From contig JANQEJ010000104.1 of assembly GCA_028278425.1 (NCBI GenBank), forward strand, positions 1 to 35,032: a stretch of 35,032 nucleotides of DNA. The letters are read 5' to 3'. How positions within the stretch are numbered: the stretch's first letter is position 1; each line of letters starts with the position of its first letter. A program made the position numbers and the translations under genes. The stretch comes from Planctomycetota bacterium (lineage in GTDB: Bacteria > Planctomycetota > UBA1135 > GCA-002686595). The notes beneath the pieces are model-generated. The model was not told where the DNA came from, did not search any database, and saw only the letters and a program-made list of their open reading frames with translations. Positions 16,701 to 24,751 of the stretch are shown here, piece after piece.

Positions 16701-18362
16701 CTAGCCGTCGTCCCCTTCCCCGTCTTCGTCGCCGGCGGCGGCGGTCTCCGGATCCGGCGGCGCCAGCGTCGTGAGCGCGATCGCGAACGTGGAGCCGGTG
16801 GCGCCAAGCTGCTCCTTCATCCTCACGTCCGGCAGGTTCTTCCGAATCGCCGCGGCGAAGTCCTCGAACAGGACCGACGGCGCCTCGGTGCCCTCGCGCA
16901 CGCGTCCCTGGACGCGGATGATCGGCACGAGCTGATCGCGCGAGACGCCCCAGTCCTCGTCGGCACCCCAGGTGCTCGTGAACTGCTCGATCCAGAAGTC
17001 GCGCGGCAGCGACTCGTCGATCACCTCCAGCGCGCGGTAAAGCTGCTCGCCGGAGCCAACCGTCGCGTGAAGCCGCTCGGCGTAGACCGAGAGGTCCTCG
17101 TTCTCCTCGAGCAGACCGCGCGTGTTCGTGTCGACGCCCGTGACGCGGCGGACCTGGGAGCTCAGGCGCGAGACCATCTCGGTGATCGTCCCCAGCTCCT
17201 GGTGGCGCTTGTAGCCGAAGAACCCGAGGAAGAGCACCGCGAGCACGGCGGCCGCGATCAGGAAGGCGGTGCCCTGCACGAACTCGCGCTGCTTTTCGAT
17301 CTTCGCCGGCAGGATCTCGATCGCGTAGGCGTCGGGATCGGACCCCGAGTGCGCGAGGCCGAGGGCGCACACCGCCTCCATGCGGTGCTCCTCGAGCAGC
17401 TCGGCGCTCGCCGGGTCGAGCGCGCTCGTGTCGACGACCGTGAAGGGATCGAACACCTCCACCGGCACGTTCAGCGCCGAGCGCAGGTAGGAGTCGAGCC
17501 CCTCGAGCGCCGCTCCTCCGCCGCAGAGCATCACGCGGTCGAGCTTCAGGTTGGCGAGCTTCACCTGGCTCTTGCAGAACATCACGGTCGACTGCAGGAG
17601 GCTCAGGATCTGCCCCGCCGGCCCCATCAGCGCGCGGCTCGCCTTCTCCGCGTTAGGGTCGGTGAAGGACGCGCCGGCCTCGAGCGACGCCATCTCGGTC
17701 TTGATCTGCTCCGCCTTCTTCGCGGACACGCTGAAGCGCTCCTTCAGGGCGTCGTCGAAGAGCTTCGACCCGCCGGTCAGGTTGCGCGCGAAGAGCAGGT
17801 CGCTGCCGCGGCACACGATGACGTCGACGTTCTCGTGCCCGATGTTCGCGACGAGCACGGTGTCCTCCATCAGGACGCCGTAGTGCACCCAGGCGTTGTA
17901 GAGCGCGACCGCGTTGGGCGAGAAGGCGTCGAGCTTGCCGCCGTGCGCGGAGAGACCGTCGAGGTGCTCCTCGAGGAGCGACTCGCGCGCCATCGCGAGC
18001 AGGACGACGTCCTCGCCCTCGATCTCGGGGATCTCGGGCAGCACGTTGAAGTCGGAGGCCACCGCCGCGTCGGACTGGCCGGCGATCTCCTCGGTCTCGA
18101 AGCGCATGAGCTTGCGAAGCTGCCAGTCGGGAACGCGGGGCACGCGCGTGTAGCGCATGTTCACCTCGCGCCCCGTCACGCCCACGCGCGCCTGCGCCGG
18201 CTTGAAGCCGAGCTCGAGCGCCTGCCAGCCGGTCTCCACCGTGCCGCCGGGATTCTGCGCGACGGCGAAGTCGGTCACGGCGAAGGTGTTGCCCTTGACG
18301 TGGCCGCGCAGCACTTTGCTCGTGCGCTGGCCGATGTCGATGCCCGTTGCGGTCTTAGCCAT
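16701..18362 (-). CDS. PilM-PilN fusion (GspL-like actin-fold assembly protein)
   Basis: The protein has 553 residues. Residues 1-345 are an actin-like PilM domain: TGIDIGQRTSKVLRG (phosphate-1 loop), VLVANIGHENVDVIVCRG and NLTGGSKLFDDAL (phosphate-2), then RVMLCGGGAALEGLDSYL (adenosine motif). A membrane helix follows at about 364-385 (FLIAAAVLAVLFLGFFGY), then a periplasmic coiled-coil and ferredoxin-like PilN region. A fused PilM-PilN corresponds to GspL of type II secretion systems. Known role: a cytosolic ring at the inner membrane that couples the assembly ATPase to the pseudopilus platform. The start overlaps the end of the FHA gene by eight bases and the stop abuts the PilO-like gene. 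Assignment of both halves is confident. Confidence 0.92.
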   Translation of the reverse strand: MAKTATGIDIGQRTSKVLRGHVKGNTFAVTDFAVAQNPGGTVETGWQALELGFKPAQARVGVTGREVNMRYTRVPRVPDWQLRKLMRFETEEIAGQSDAAVASDFNVLPEIPEIEGEDVVLLAMARESLLEEHLDGLSAHGGKLDAFSPNAVALYNAWVHYGVLMEDTVLVANIGHENVDVIVCRGSDLLFARNLTGGSKLFDDALKERFSVSAKKAEQIKTEMASLEAGASFTDPNAEKASRALMGPAGQILSLLQSTVMFCKSQVKLANLKLDRVMLCGGGAALEGLDSYLRSALNVPVEVFDPFTVVDTSALDPASAELLEEHRMEAVCALGLAHSGSDPDAYAIEILPAKIEKQREFVQGTAFLIAAAVLAVLFLGFFGYKRHQELGTITEMVSRLSSQVRRVTGVDTNTRGLLEENEDLSVYAERLHATVGSGEQLYRALEVIDESLPRDFWIEQFTSTWGADEDWGVSRDQLVPIIRVQGRVREGTEAPSVLFEDFAAAIRKNLPDVRMKEQLGATGSTFAIALTTLAPPDPETAAAGDEDGEGDDG

Positions 18363-20334
18363 CCGTCGTCGGTCCCCGATTGTTGCCTTCTTCGTCGCGC
18401 AGCGCGCCGCGGAGGTGTTCGCTGAGCCCCTTCCATTCCTCGCCCTCGATCACGCGGAGGATCGCGTTGAGGCGGTCGGCCCGCGCGGCGCGGCGCTCCG
18501 CGTCGAAGTCCGCGAGCTCGGCGTCGATCTCCGCCGCGAGGGCCTTCGCCTCGGTCTCGACCTCGCTTCCCGCGTAGCTCGCGCCGACCGCGAGCGCGCG
18601 CTCGCGGCAGAGCCGGAAGAGGTCCGCGAGCTTGAAGAAGCGCGCGCGCTCCACCTCCTCGCGGACCGCGGCGACCTCGTTCAGGCCGTCGGCCAGGATC
18701 CGCCCGCGCGCCTCGCCCGCCTCCTCGACGAGCTGCGCCTCGAACGGGTAGCGGTCGAGCAGCTCCGACCAGGCGGCGAGCGACGCGCCGGGGTCGCCGC
18801 GCTGCGCGGCGGAGCGCGCCGTCGAGGCGAGCGCGGCCGCCTCGTTGCGCTCCTCGCGGAAGGTGAGCTGGATCTCGAAGGCGTCGAGGTCGCCCAGCGC
18901 GAAGGAGACCCTTCCCGCGCCGCGCGCGACGGCGAGGTCCACCTCGACCGGCTCGGCGAAGCCGATCCGCATCAGGTTGAAGCCCCTGCCCAGGAGCAGC
19001 CCGGTCGCCTGCACGTCCTCGAAGCCGGTCGAGTAGGAGCGGAAGCCCTCGGGGCCCATCGTGGCCACCCAGCCGGTGCCCTCGTCCGCCTCGCCTTCGA
19101 ACGGCACGGCGGCGTTCACCACGAGCGCGAGCTCGGAACCGGCCGGCGCGCCCTGCACCCGGAAGGCGATGCCGTTCGCGCTCGGCTCGGCGCTCAACGT
19201 CGCGGCCGGCCAGCGCGGGAGCCCGTCGCCCCGGTCGCCCGCGCGCACGCGAATGCCGGCCAGGATCACGCCGATCGCCTTCGAGACGACCGCGGTGCGC
19301 GGGGGAGAGCCGAGGAGGTGGACCCTGTGCTCCTCCACCTCGACCGCGGGCGCGCTGTCGCCCTCGTTCGCCACGAGGCTCACGTCGTCGCAGGACGCCG
19401 AGCCGTCGGACGCCGCCGCGGCGTCGACGACGACGCGCGCGCGGTCGTAGAGCGGCAGGCTCGGGATCGTGAGCTCCACGGTCTCCAAACCGTCGCTGTC
19501 GCGGACGGTCTCGGTCCAGACGACGAACGGCGCCTGCGAGCCGTCCTCGCTGCTGAGCTCGACGCCGACGCACGCCGCGGCCCCGCCGTCCGCGCCGAGG
19601 TCGGCGCGCAGCGTGTGGCTGCGCCGCGACCGCAGGTCGATCTCGGGGGAGCGCGAGCGCGCCCACGTCCCGGCGCCGAGCTCGACGCCGAGCCCGACCG
19701 CGCCGGCGCCGCGGAACGACGCGTCGCGGTAGAAGGCTTCGGCGGCGGGATCCGTCGACTCCCAGGCGAGCGGCGTGTCCACTCCCTCGAACGAGGGGTC
19801 CGCGATCAGGTTGCCCGGCACCTCGACCACCGGCCGCCCGCCGGTGGCGGCGATCTCGCCGTCGCCGCCGAGGAACTGCAGTCCCACGCCGGCGGCCGCC
19901 GCCACGACGACGAGGATCAGCACGAGCCCCAGGAACCCCTTGCGTCCGGAGGAGGCCACTTTCTCCTGCGCGACGCGGGAGACGCCCTGGTCGAGTGCGC
20001 CTTCGGGCGCGGCGGGCGGTTCCTCCATCGTCCCGTCGAGCAGCGTGAAGCGCACGTTGCCGAAGACGACGGGATCGCCGTGGGCGACGCGCGCCTCCTG
20101 GATCTTCTCCCCCGAAACGCGCGTGCCGTTCGTGCTCCCGAGGTCGCGGACGGTGACGCCGTGCTCGTCCACGGTCAGCTCCGCGTGCTTGCCGGAGACC
20201 GACGTCTCGCTCAAACGCAGGATGTTCTCAGGCCGGCGCCCGACCGTGAGGCCCGCCGGCGAGATCGGGATCTTGTCGCCGACGCGGTCTCCGGACTCCA
20301 GGCGCAGGTAGAAGCGCGTCTCCGGCACAACCAT
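18355..20334 (-). CDS. FHA-domain transmembrane protein, first gene of secretion operon
   Basis: The protein has 659 residues from the ATG at 20334. In-frame upstream codons encode only Pro/Arg-rich sequence, and no Shine-Dalgarno is visible. Residues about 10-100 are an FHA phosphothreonine-binding domain with the key GR (33-34), SxxH (47-50) and STNGT (67-71) motifs intact. A linker leads to one membrane helix (about 134-155, GFLGLVLILVVVAAAAGVG). The large outer part begins with a carbohydrate-binding-module-like beta domain (NLIADPSFEG, typical of CBM-like folds) and ends in a helical region. Known role of FHA: binding phosphorylated partners of Ser/Thr kinases. A Hanks-type kinase gene lies 3.4 kb away. 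It heads the operon and may link kinase signalling to secretion; that is inference. Confidence 0.88.
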   Translation of the reverse strand: MVVPETRFYLRLESGDRVGDKIPISPAGLTVGRRPENILRLSETSVSGKHAELTVDEHGVTVRDLGSTNGTRVSGEKIQEARVAHGDPVVFGNVRFTLLDGTMEEPPAAPEGALDQGVSRVAQEKVASSGRKGFLGLVLILVVVAAAAGVGLQFLGGDGEIAATGGRPVVEVPGNLIADPSFEGVDTPLAWESTDPAAEAFYRDASFRGAGAVGLGVELGAGTWARSRSPEIDLRSRRSHTLRADLGADGGAAACVGVELSSEDGSQAPFVVWTETVRDSDGLETVELTIPSLPLYDRARVVVDAAAASDGSASCDDVSLVANEGDSAPAVEVEEHRVHLLGSPPRTAVVSKAIGVILAGIRVRAGDRGDGLPRWPAATLSAEPSANGIAFRVQGAPAGSELALVVNAAVPFEGEADEGTGWVATMGPEGFRSYSTGFEDVQATGLLLGRGFNLMRIGFAEPVEVDLAVARGAGRVSFALGDLDAFEIQLTFREERNEAAALASTARSAAQRGDPGASLAAWSELLDRYPFEAQLVEEAGEARGRILADGLNEVAAVREEVERARFFKLADLFRLCRERALAVGASYAGSEVETEAKALAAEIDAELADFDAERRAARADRLNAILRVIEGEEWKGLSEHLRGALRDEEGNNRGPTTDG

Positions 20335-20567
20335 GGATGGGTCAGGGGGGTGGTTGGGGCGTTCAAGCTGCCACGGGGGCCTGGCGGTCGCGCTCCTCGA
20401 CATGGGCGTGGGCGGCCCGGAGCCGCCCTTCGGACTATCCCTGGCGGGGGACGGAGTTACGCCTGCAAGCCCCCGGGCGAGGTGGCTTTGCAGAACCCGG
20501 GATCGTACCTCTAGCCCGAACCCGCGACCAGATTGCACCGGGGACGCCGGATTGGCTGAATCCGCGC
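20335..20567. promoter_or_regulatory. Divergent intergenic region with a 31-base hairpin
   Basis: These 233 bases separate the outward-reading FHA operon (minus) and rsmE (plus), so promoters for both should lie here, although I cannot pick reliable -35/-10 boxes in such GC-rich DNA. Bases 20463-20493 form a hairpin: CTGCAA-GCC pairs with GGC-TTTGCAG, with one bulged base. On the minus strand the fragment TGCAAAGCCACC is reminiscent of part of the GEMM c-di-GMP aptamer, but the other conserved blocks are absent, so no riboswitch is called. Confidence 0.4.
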
Positions 20568-21338
20568 ATGCCCAGCGCCTCACCGCCGCGCTTCTTCCTG
20601 GAGAGCCCGCCGGACGGCGGCCCGCCGCGCCTCCTCGAGAGCGAGCTTCTGCACGCGCTCCAGGTCCTGCGGATGCGGCCCGGCGACCCCTGCGTCGGGC
20701 TCGACGGCCGTGGCCGCGCCTGGCCGCTCCGCGTGGCCGCGGCGGGACGGCGGGAGCTCGGGCTGGAGGTGACCGGCCCCGTGGAAACCGAACCCGAACC
20801 CGGCGCGGCGGACGCGCCGCTTCCCTGGATCGAGGTGGCGGTGGCCTGGCCGCGCAAGAACCGCGCGGAGGAGATGCTCGGCCGGCTGGTCCAACTCGGC
20901 GCCGCGGCGGTGACGCCGCTCGTGGCGCGCCAGAGCGGGCCGCAGCCCGCTCCGGATCCGTCCGAGGCCCGGTGGGGCCGGATCCTGCGCGAAGCCTGCA
21001 AGCAGTGCCGGCGGCATTGGCTGCCGGTGCTGAACGACCCGCTCGGACCGCTCGAGCTCCTGCTCGCCCGTCCGGGCTCCGCGGTCGCCCTGCTCGAGCC
21101 GAGCGTGGGGATGAGCCTCGACACCTGGGCGCGCTCGCTGAAGCCGTCGCCGGAGGGTCTGGGCACGCGCGCGCACCCGATCGTCCTCGCCGTCGGACCC
21201 GAGGGCGGCTTCAGCGAGGAGGAGCGCGAGGGCTTCCACCTGAAGGGGGCGACGAGCGTCCGCGTCGGGCCGCACGTGCTCCGCATCGAGACGGCCGCCG
21301 AGGCGGCGCTCGCCGTCGTCGGCACGGTCTGGAGCTAA
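20568..21338 (+). CDS. rsmE: 16S rRNA m3U1498 methyltransferase RsmE
   Basis: The protein has 256 residues from the ATG at 20568; the frame is open further upstream but loses family similarity there. An N-terminal PUA-like beta domain (residues 1-75, with LLHALQVLRMRPGD) is followed by a SPOUT methyltransferase domain. The SAM-binding trefoil knot is marked by LAVGPEGGFSEEE (about 205-217) and RVGPHVLRIETAAEAAL near the C-terminus. The KQCRR segment is also typical. Known role: N3-methylation of U1498 in 16S rRNA using S-adenosylmethionine, in the cytosol on the 30S subunit. Its stop overlaps the stop of the convergent radC gene by two bases. No strong ribosome binding site is visible. Confidence 0.95.
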   Translation: MPSASPPRFFLESPPDGGPPRLLESELLHALQVLRMRPGDPCVGLDGRGRAWPLRVAAAGRRELGLEVTGPVETEPEPGAADAPLPWIEVAVAWPRKNRAEEMLGRLVQLGAAAVTPLVARQSGPQPAPDPSEARWGRILREACKQCRRHWLPVLNDPLGPLELLLARPGSAVALLEPSVGMSLDTWARSLKPSPEGLGTRAHPIVLAVGPEGGFSEEEREGFHLKGATSVRVGPHVLRIETAAEAALAVVGTVWS

Positions 21339-22006
21339 CCAAGCTCCATCCTCGAGCGGATCGAGACGAAGCTCCCCTCCCCCACGACGACGTGGTCGAG
21401 CAGCGGCACGCCGAGAAGCCGCCCCGCGTCGGAGAGCCTGCGCGTCACCTCGAGGTCCTCGCGGCTCGGCTCGGGATCGCCGCTCGGATGGTTGTGGACG
21501 ACGATGACCGCCGCGGCGGACTCGCGCACGGCGGGGCGAAACACCTCGCGCGGGTGCACCAGCGACGTGGTCAGCGTCCCCGTGCTGACGAGCTCGCGCT
21601 TCTTCAGCTTGTGCTTGCCGTCCAGGAGCAGGGCGAGGAAGCACTCGCGCTCCAAACCGCGCAGCTCGGCCCCCACCTCGGCCACGACGCGCTCCGGCGT
21701 GCGCATCGACGGCCGCGCCGGACGGCGCGCGCGCTCCAGCCGCCGCGCCAGCGCGAAGGCGGCCACCACCCGCGCCGCCGCGGGCGGGCGCAGGCCGAAG
21801 CGCGCCACGAGCTCCGCCGTGCCGAGGCGGGAGAGCTCGACCAAGTCGCAGGCGCCCAGCATGCGCGCCGCCCAGGAGGGCTCTTCCCCGCTTCCCCGAC
21901 CGAGCAGCAAGGCGAGCCATTCGTGGGTCTCGAGGGCGGTGTCGCCATAGCGCTCCGCCCGCTCCCGCAGGGCGGCGGGCCGCGCGGGTTCCCGGATCTG
22001 GCCCAT
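21335..22006 (-). CDS. radC: RadC-family JAB/MPN domain protein
   Basis: The protein has 223 residues. An N-terminal UPF0758 helical region (about 10-95, with LLGRGSG) contains a degenerate helix-hairpin-helix (LVARFGLRPPAAARVVAAF). It is followed by the JAB domain: ECFLALLLDGKHKL, then STGTLTTSLVHPREVFRPA, then the metal-binding HNHPSGDPEPSREDLEVT, with His171, His173 and Asp184 as predicted zinc ligands. Known facts: the family is widespread and named after an old repair mutant; a repair role is not established, and it resembles JAMM metalloproteases. The gene is convergent with rsmE, sharing two bases at the stops. The motif set is complete, so it should be an intact gene. Confidence 0.95.
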   Translation of the reverse strand: MGQIREPARPAALRERAERYGDTALETHEWLALLLGRGSGEEPSWAARMLGACDLVELSRLGTAELVARFGLRPPAAARVVAAFALARRLERARRPARPSMRTPERVVAEVGAELRGLERECFLALLLDGKHKLKKRELVSTGTLTTSLVHPREVFRPAVRESAAAVIVVHNHPSGDPEPSREDLEVTRRLSDAGRLLGVPLLDHVVVGEGSFVSIRSRMELG

Positions 22007-22182
22007 GGAGGGCGGGACCGGAGGGCGTCGCGGCCGGTTTCCGTTCCGTCCTGTGAAACTCCGGTCAAGGTGCGGACAAAAACCCGCAGGAGAGGGGGGG
22101 CAGCCGCGGCAACTCCGCCGAAGTTCCTAGTAGGCGAAAGCCGCGCCCAAGTGCCCACGAGGGGTCAGCAGAGTCTCTCGCT

Positions 22183-22314
22183 ATGGCAACCCTCCTGATG
22201 ACAGGCGCCATTCTTCTCGGGGGCATCTGGGTGGCAGAAACCGTCTTGTTCCTCCTGAGCTACAGGCTGAGCTCCCGGGCCGAGGGAGCTCGAACGGCCA
22301 GGCGCCTCACCTGA
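22183..22314 (+). CDS. Possible 43-residue single-span membrane peptide
   Basis: The ATG at 22183 opens a 43-codon frame ending in TGA. It encodes a hydrophobic helix (about residues 4-29, LLMTGAILLGGIWVAETVLFLL) followed by a basic tail (SYRLSSRAEGARTARRLT), the inside-positive arrangement of a small membrane protein. Third-codon GC is about 79 percent, a little lower than the neighbouring genes. No convincing Shine-Dalgarno precedes it. It lies between the divergent radC start and tandem hairpins that could end its transcript. The 176 bases upstream (22007-22182) hold no other recognisable gene. I do not recognise a family, and it could be a chance frame. Confidence 0.35.
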   Translation: MATLLMTGAILLGGIWVAETVLFLLSYRLSSRAEGARTARRLT

Positions 22315-22327
22315 CCGGCCTGTAATC

Positions 22328-22354
22328 TGCACGCGCGGCCTCCTCGCGCGTGCA
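22328..22354. terminator. Perfect 10-bp stem hairpin in convergent intergenic region
   Basis: TGCACGCGCG (22328-22337) pairs exactly with CGCGCGTGCA (22345-22354) around a 7-base loop. No T-run follows directly. It sits between the small plus-strand frame and the convergent metallopeptidase gene and, with the next hairpin, probably blocks read-through from both sides. Confidence 0.5.
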
Positions 22355-22360
22355 ACGCAG

Positions 22361-22395
22361 ACGGTCGCGTTCCTGACGCGGCCGTTTGCTTATTT
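22361..22395 (+). terminator. Hairpin followed by T-rich tract, likely rho-independent terminator
   Basis: ACGGTCGCG (22361-22369) pairs with CGCGGCCGT (22377-22385), with one G-T pair, around a 7-base loop; the right side runs into TTTGCTTATTT (22385-22395). This is the most terminator-like structure in the window and reads for plus-strand transcripts. The facing gene ends at 22401. Confidence 0.6.
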
Positions 22396-22400
22396 GGGGA

Positions 22401-23684
22401 CTACTCGCCGAGCTCCCGCTGAAGGTCGCCCAGGTAGACGTCCAGCCCGTGCCCGTTGCGCTCGCGGAACGTCGCGTCCACGTCTTCGCCGGCCTTGCAG
22501 CCCTCGAGCAGCTTGCGCAGCTCCCCGGCGCCGAAGTTCTTCTCGAGGAAGTCGACGAACGCGAGCGATTGGGCATAGGCGCGCGCGATCTCCTCGCTGT
22601 CGCTCCAGGTGGCGAGGCTGTCCTGCAGCCGCTCGAGCGAGAAGAGCTCGGCGCCGCGCAGCCGGCGCCGGGCGAGCTCGACCCGCTTCTCGACGCGGGG
22701 CGGTTCCTCCTCGAGGAGCTGCGCCAGCCCTTCGTTGAGCCAGCCGGGGACGTCGCGGCCGCCCACCTCGCGCACGAAGGCGTGGACGAGCTCGTGCGTC
22801 AGGATGCGGCGCAGCCGGTCGCGCTCGGTGGCGAGATCCTCGACCGACACGCGGATCACGCCGTCGAAGACGCCGCCCGCCCAGTCGCCGAGCCCGGTCA
22901 GGGAGTCGAAGTCCTGCCTGTCGTAGAGCACGACCTTGAAGGGCGGGCGCTTGTAGTCGATCACGGGATCGACGCCGAACCAGCCGCGAAGGAGCGCGTA
23001 GGCCTCCTCGAGCACGTCGCGGACGTCCTCCGAGTTGTGGAGCAGGTCCCGGCGGCCCACGTCGAAGGAGATGTCGAAGTAGGCGCCGCCCTCCAGCCGG
23101 TGGTCCGCCTCCAGCTCCAGCTCCTTCTCCCAGCGCGCGAGGAGCCGCACCAGGTCCTCTCGCTCCGGCGCCAGCCCGGTGGCGCGGCGAAGCTGGTCGA
23201 TGCCCGCCTCTAAGTCCCCCTCCTCGTCCTTCACCTTCGTGGCGAGCCGCGCGAGGGCCTCGGCGAGGTTGCGCCGGAAGACGTCGGACCCGGGCTCCGC
23301 GGCGTGGCATTCCTCGAAGAGGGCCACCGCCTCGGCGATCCTGCCCTGCCCCAGCAGCTCGCGCGCGGCGTTGTTCTTCTCGATCCAGCGGATGGCGACG
23401 CCGCTCTTCGGCCGCGGGTTCTCGACCTCGCCCTCGACCATCCCGCGGCCGGGGCTCGCCACCGGAGCGACCGGCGCCTGGCGCGGAGCCTCCTCGGGCG
23501 CTGCGGCCGGCGGCTCGGAGAAGTGGCGCGCGGCGAAGTAACCCACCGCGGCGGCGGCGAGAAGCGCGAGCAGACCGATCGGGAGGGTCCGCACCGCGCC
23601 TCGGCTCTCTCTCGCTCTCGTCACTGTCCCGGGGGACGCCCTTCCTCCGCGGGCGCCGGTGCTTGGACGTCGGCGGCCGGACAT
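22401..23684 (-). CDS. Membrane-anchored HExxH metallopeptidase (peptidase MA-like)
   Basis: The protein has 427 residues from the ATG at 23684. The frame stays open into the upstream kinase gene, but that part is a shadow. A basic N-terminus leads to one membrane helix (about 34-52, LPIGLLALLAAAAVGYFAA) and a Pro/Ala linker. TPR-like helices follow at about 105-190 (ELLGQGRIAEAVALFEEC), then a gluzincin-type catalytic domain: His297-Glu298-Leu-Val-His301 in ILTHELVHAF, and Glu318 in WLNEGLAQ as the likely third zinc ligand. An upstream segment (FKVVLYDRQDF) fits the peptidase MA-like family. The catalytic domain should lie outside the cytosol. It starts five bases after the kinase stop, so the two are probably co-transcribed. 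The substrate is unknown. Confidence 0.88.
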   Translation of the reverse strand: MSGRRRPSTGARGGRASPGTVTRARESRGAVRTLPIGLLALLAAAAVGYFAARHFSEPPAAAPEEAPRQAPVAPVASPGRGMVEGEVENPRPKSGVAIRWIEKNNAARELLGQGRIAEAVALFEECHAAEPGSDVFRRNLAEALARLATKVKDEEGDLEAGIDQLRRATGLAPEREDLVRLLARWEKELELEADHRLEGGAYFDISFDVGRRDLLHNSEDVRDVLEEAYALLRGWFGVDPVIDYKRPPFKVVLYDRQDFDSLTGLGDWAGGVFDGVIRVSVEDLATERDRLRRILTHELVHAFVREVGGRDVPGWLNEGLAQLLEEEPPRVEKRVELARRRLRGAELFSLERLQDSLATWSDSEEIARAYAQSLAFVDFLEKNFGAGELRKLLEGCKAGEDVDATFRERNGHGLDVYLGDLQRELGE

Positions 23685-23689
23685 CCCTT

Positions 23690-24694
23690 CTAGAAATCCA
23701 GGCTTTCTCGGCCGGCGATCTGCCCGCGGATGTCCTCGATCAGCTCGGACCAGCACTGGTAGCGGTGGTCCGCGTCCTTGGCGACCATCTTCTCGATGAA
23801 GTAGTGCAGGTGGGGCGAGATGCCGCGGCCCTTGAGCTCGGGCGAGGAGAGCGACTCCATGATCTGCATCCGCAGGATCTCGCGGTCGTCGGAGCTCTCG
23901 AACGGCAGCCGCCCGACCACGATGTGGAAGAGCGAGAGACCGAGGCTGTAGATGTCGGAGCGGCAGTCCGCCGCCGCGCCGCCGCGCGCCTGCTCGGGGG
24001 CGAGGTAGGCGACGGTGCCCACCGAGCTGTCCTCGGGGCTCGGCGTATCTTCGCCCTCGGCGGCGAAGCCGAGGTCGATCAGGACGACCCTGCCCTCGCG
24101 GGTCAGCATGATGTTCCCGGGCTTGACGTCGCGGTGAACGACGCCGTTCTCCTCGAGGTACTCCAGCACCTCGGCCACCTCGAGGATGATCTGCAGCGCC
24201 TGCTGCTCGTCGAAGTCGGCGCCGCCGTCGAGGAGCTCGAGCAGCGTCGATCCGTCCACGAAGCCGAGGCGCGAGAAGTACGTCGTGCCGCTGCGCGCGA
24301 CGCCGTAGCTCGGAACCAGCCCGGGATGGTCCAGGCGCTCCAGGAGCCGCGCCTCGTGGACGAAGGCCTTCCGCGTGTTGTCGTTGGCGACGCACTCGGG
24401 CTTCAGGACCTTGAGCGCGAGCGTCCGGTTCGTCTTCTTCTCGCGCGCCCGGAACACGTCGGCCGTCCCGCCGGTCCCGAGCTTTTCCTGGACCTCGAAA
24501 CCGGGGATCTCGGGGATCTCGCCGGCGTTCGTCCGCCGCATCTTCTCGACCTTCGCGTCCGTCCAGCCGAGCTCCTCCACCAGGAGGTCGTCGAGGCTCG
24601 CGCCGCCCTGGAGCTCGGGCATGAGCCGCTGCGCGTCGTCGGCCGTGAGCAGGCCGCGGTGCACGAGCAGCGCTAGGAACGGAACGTCTTCCAT
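23690..24694 (-). CDS. Hanks-type serine/threonine protein kinase
   Basis: The protein has 334 residues. The first 60 or so form a small helical extension of unknown role. The kinase domain (about 65-325) has an intact active site: glycine loop LGTGGTADV (72-80), Lys95 in ALKVL, Glu114, catalytic HRDVKPGN (187-194), metal-binding DLG at 207-209 in place of DFG, and APEQ (232-235). It ends without a membrane segment or PASTA repeats, so it is a soluble cytosolic kinase, unlike classical PknB. A good Shine-Dalgarno (GGAGGG) lies about 12 bases upstream of the ATG. The co-transcribed metallopeptidase and the FHA-domain secretion gene 3.4 kb away are candidate partners. The substitution of Leu in DLG is common among active bacterial kinases. 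Confidence 0.95.
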   Translation of the reverse strand: MEDVPFLALLVHRGLLTADDAQRLMPELQGGASLDDLLVEELGWTDAKVEKMRRTNAGEIPEIPGFEVQEKLGTGGTADVFRAREKKTNRTLALKVLKPECVANDNTRKAFVHEARLLERLDHPGLVPSYGVARSGTTYFSRLGFVDGSTLLELLDGGADFDEQQALQIILEVAEVLEYLEENGVVHRDVKPGNIMLTREGRVVLIDLGFAAEGEDTPSPEDSSVGTVAYLAPEQARGGAAADCRSDIYSLGLSLFHIVVGRLPFESSDDREILRMQIMESLSSPELKGRGISPHLHYFIEKMVAKDADHRYQCWSELIEDIRGQIAGRESLDF

Positions 24695-24751
24695 GGGGGC
24701 CTTTCCCTCCGGAGGCCTCGGGAAGTGTAGCGGGACGGCAGGGCCCGCCCG

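Noticed and set aside
14532..18425. Plus-strand open frame of 1297 codons across the TPR, PilO and PilM-N genes
   Set aside because: Low-complexity Arg/Leu/Glu/Ala composition and crossing of four real gene boundaries show it to be an antisense shadow.
20335..20567. c-di-GMP-I (GEMM) riboswitch in the FHA operon leader
   Set aside because: Only short fragments resemble the consensus; the GGCAAACC block and GNRA-loop stem were not found, so it is listed only as a low-interest observation.
22007..22182. Possible tRNA or small RNA in the gap before the small membrane ORF
   Set aside because: No cloverleaf, CCA end or conserved RNA motif could be recognised by eye.
23685..24395. Extension of the metallopeptidase up to 24395 as a 664-residue protein
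   Set aside because: The extra part is the shifted frame of the kinase gene; the ATG at 23684 gives a normal membrane anchor.
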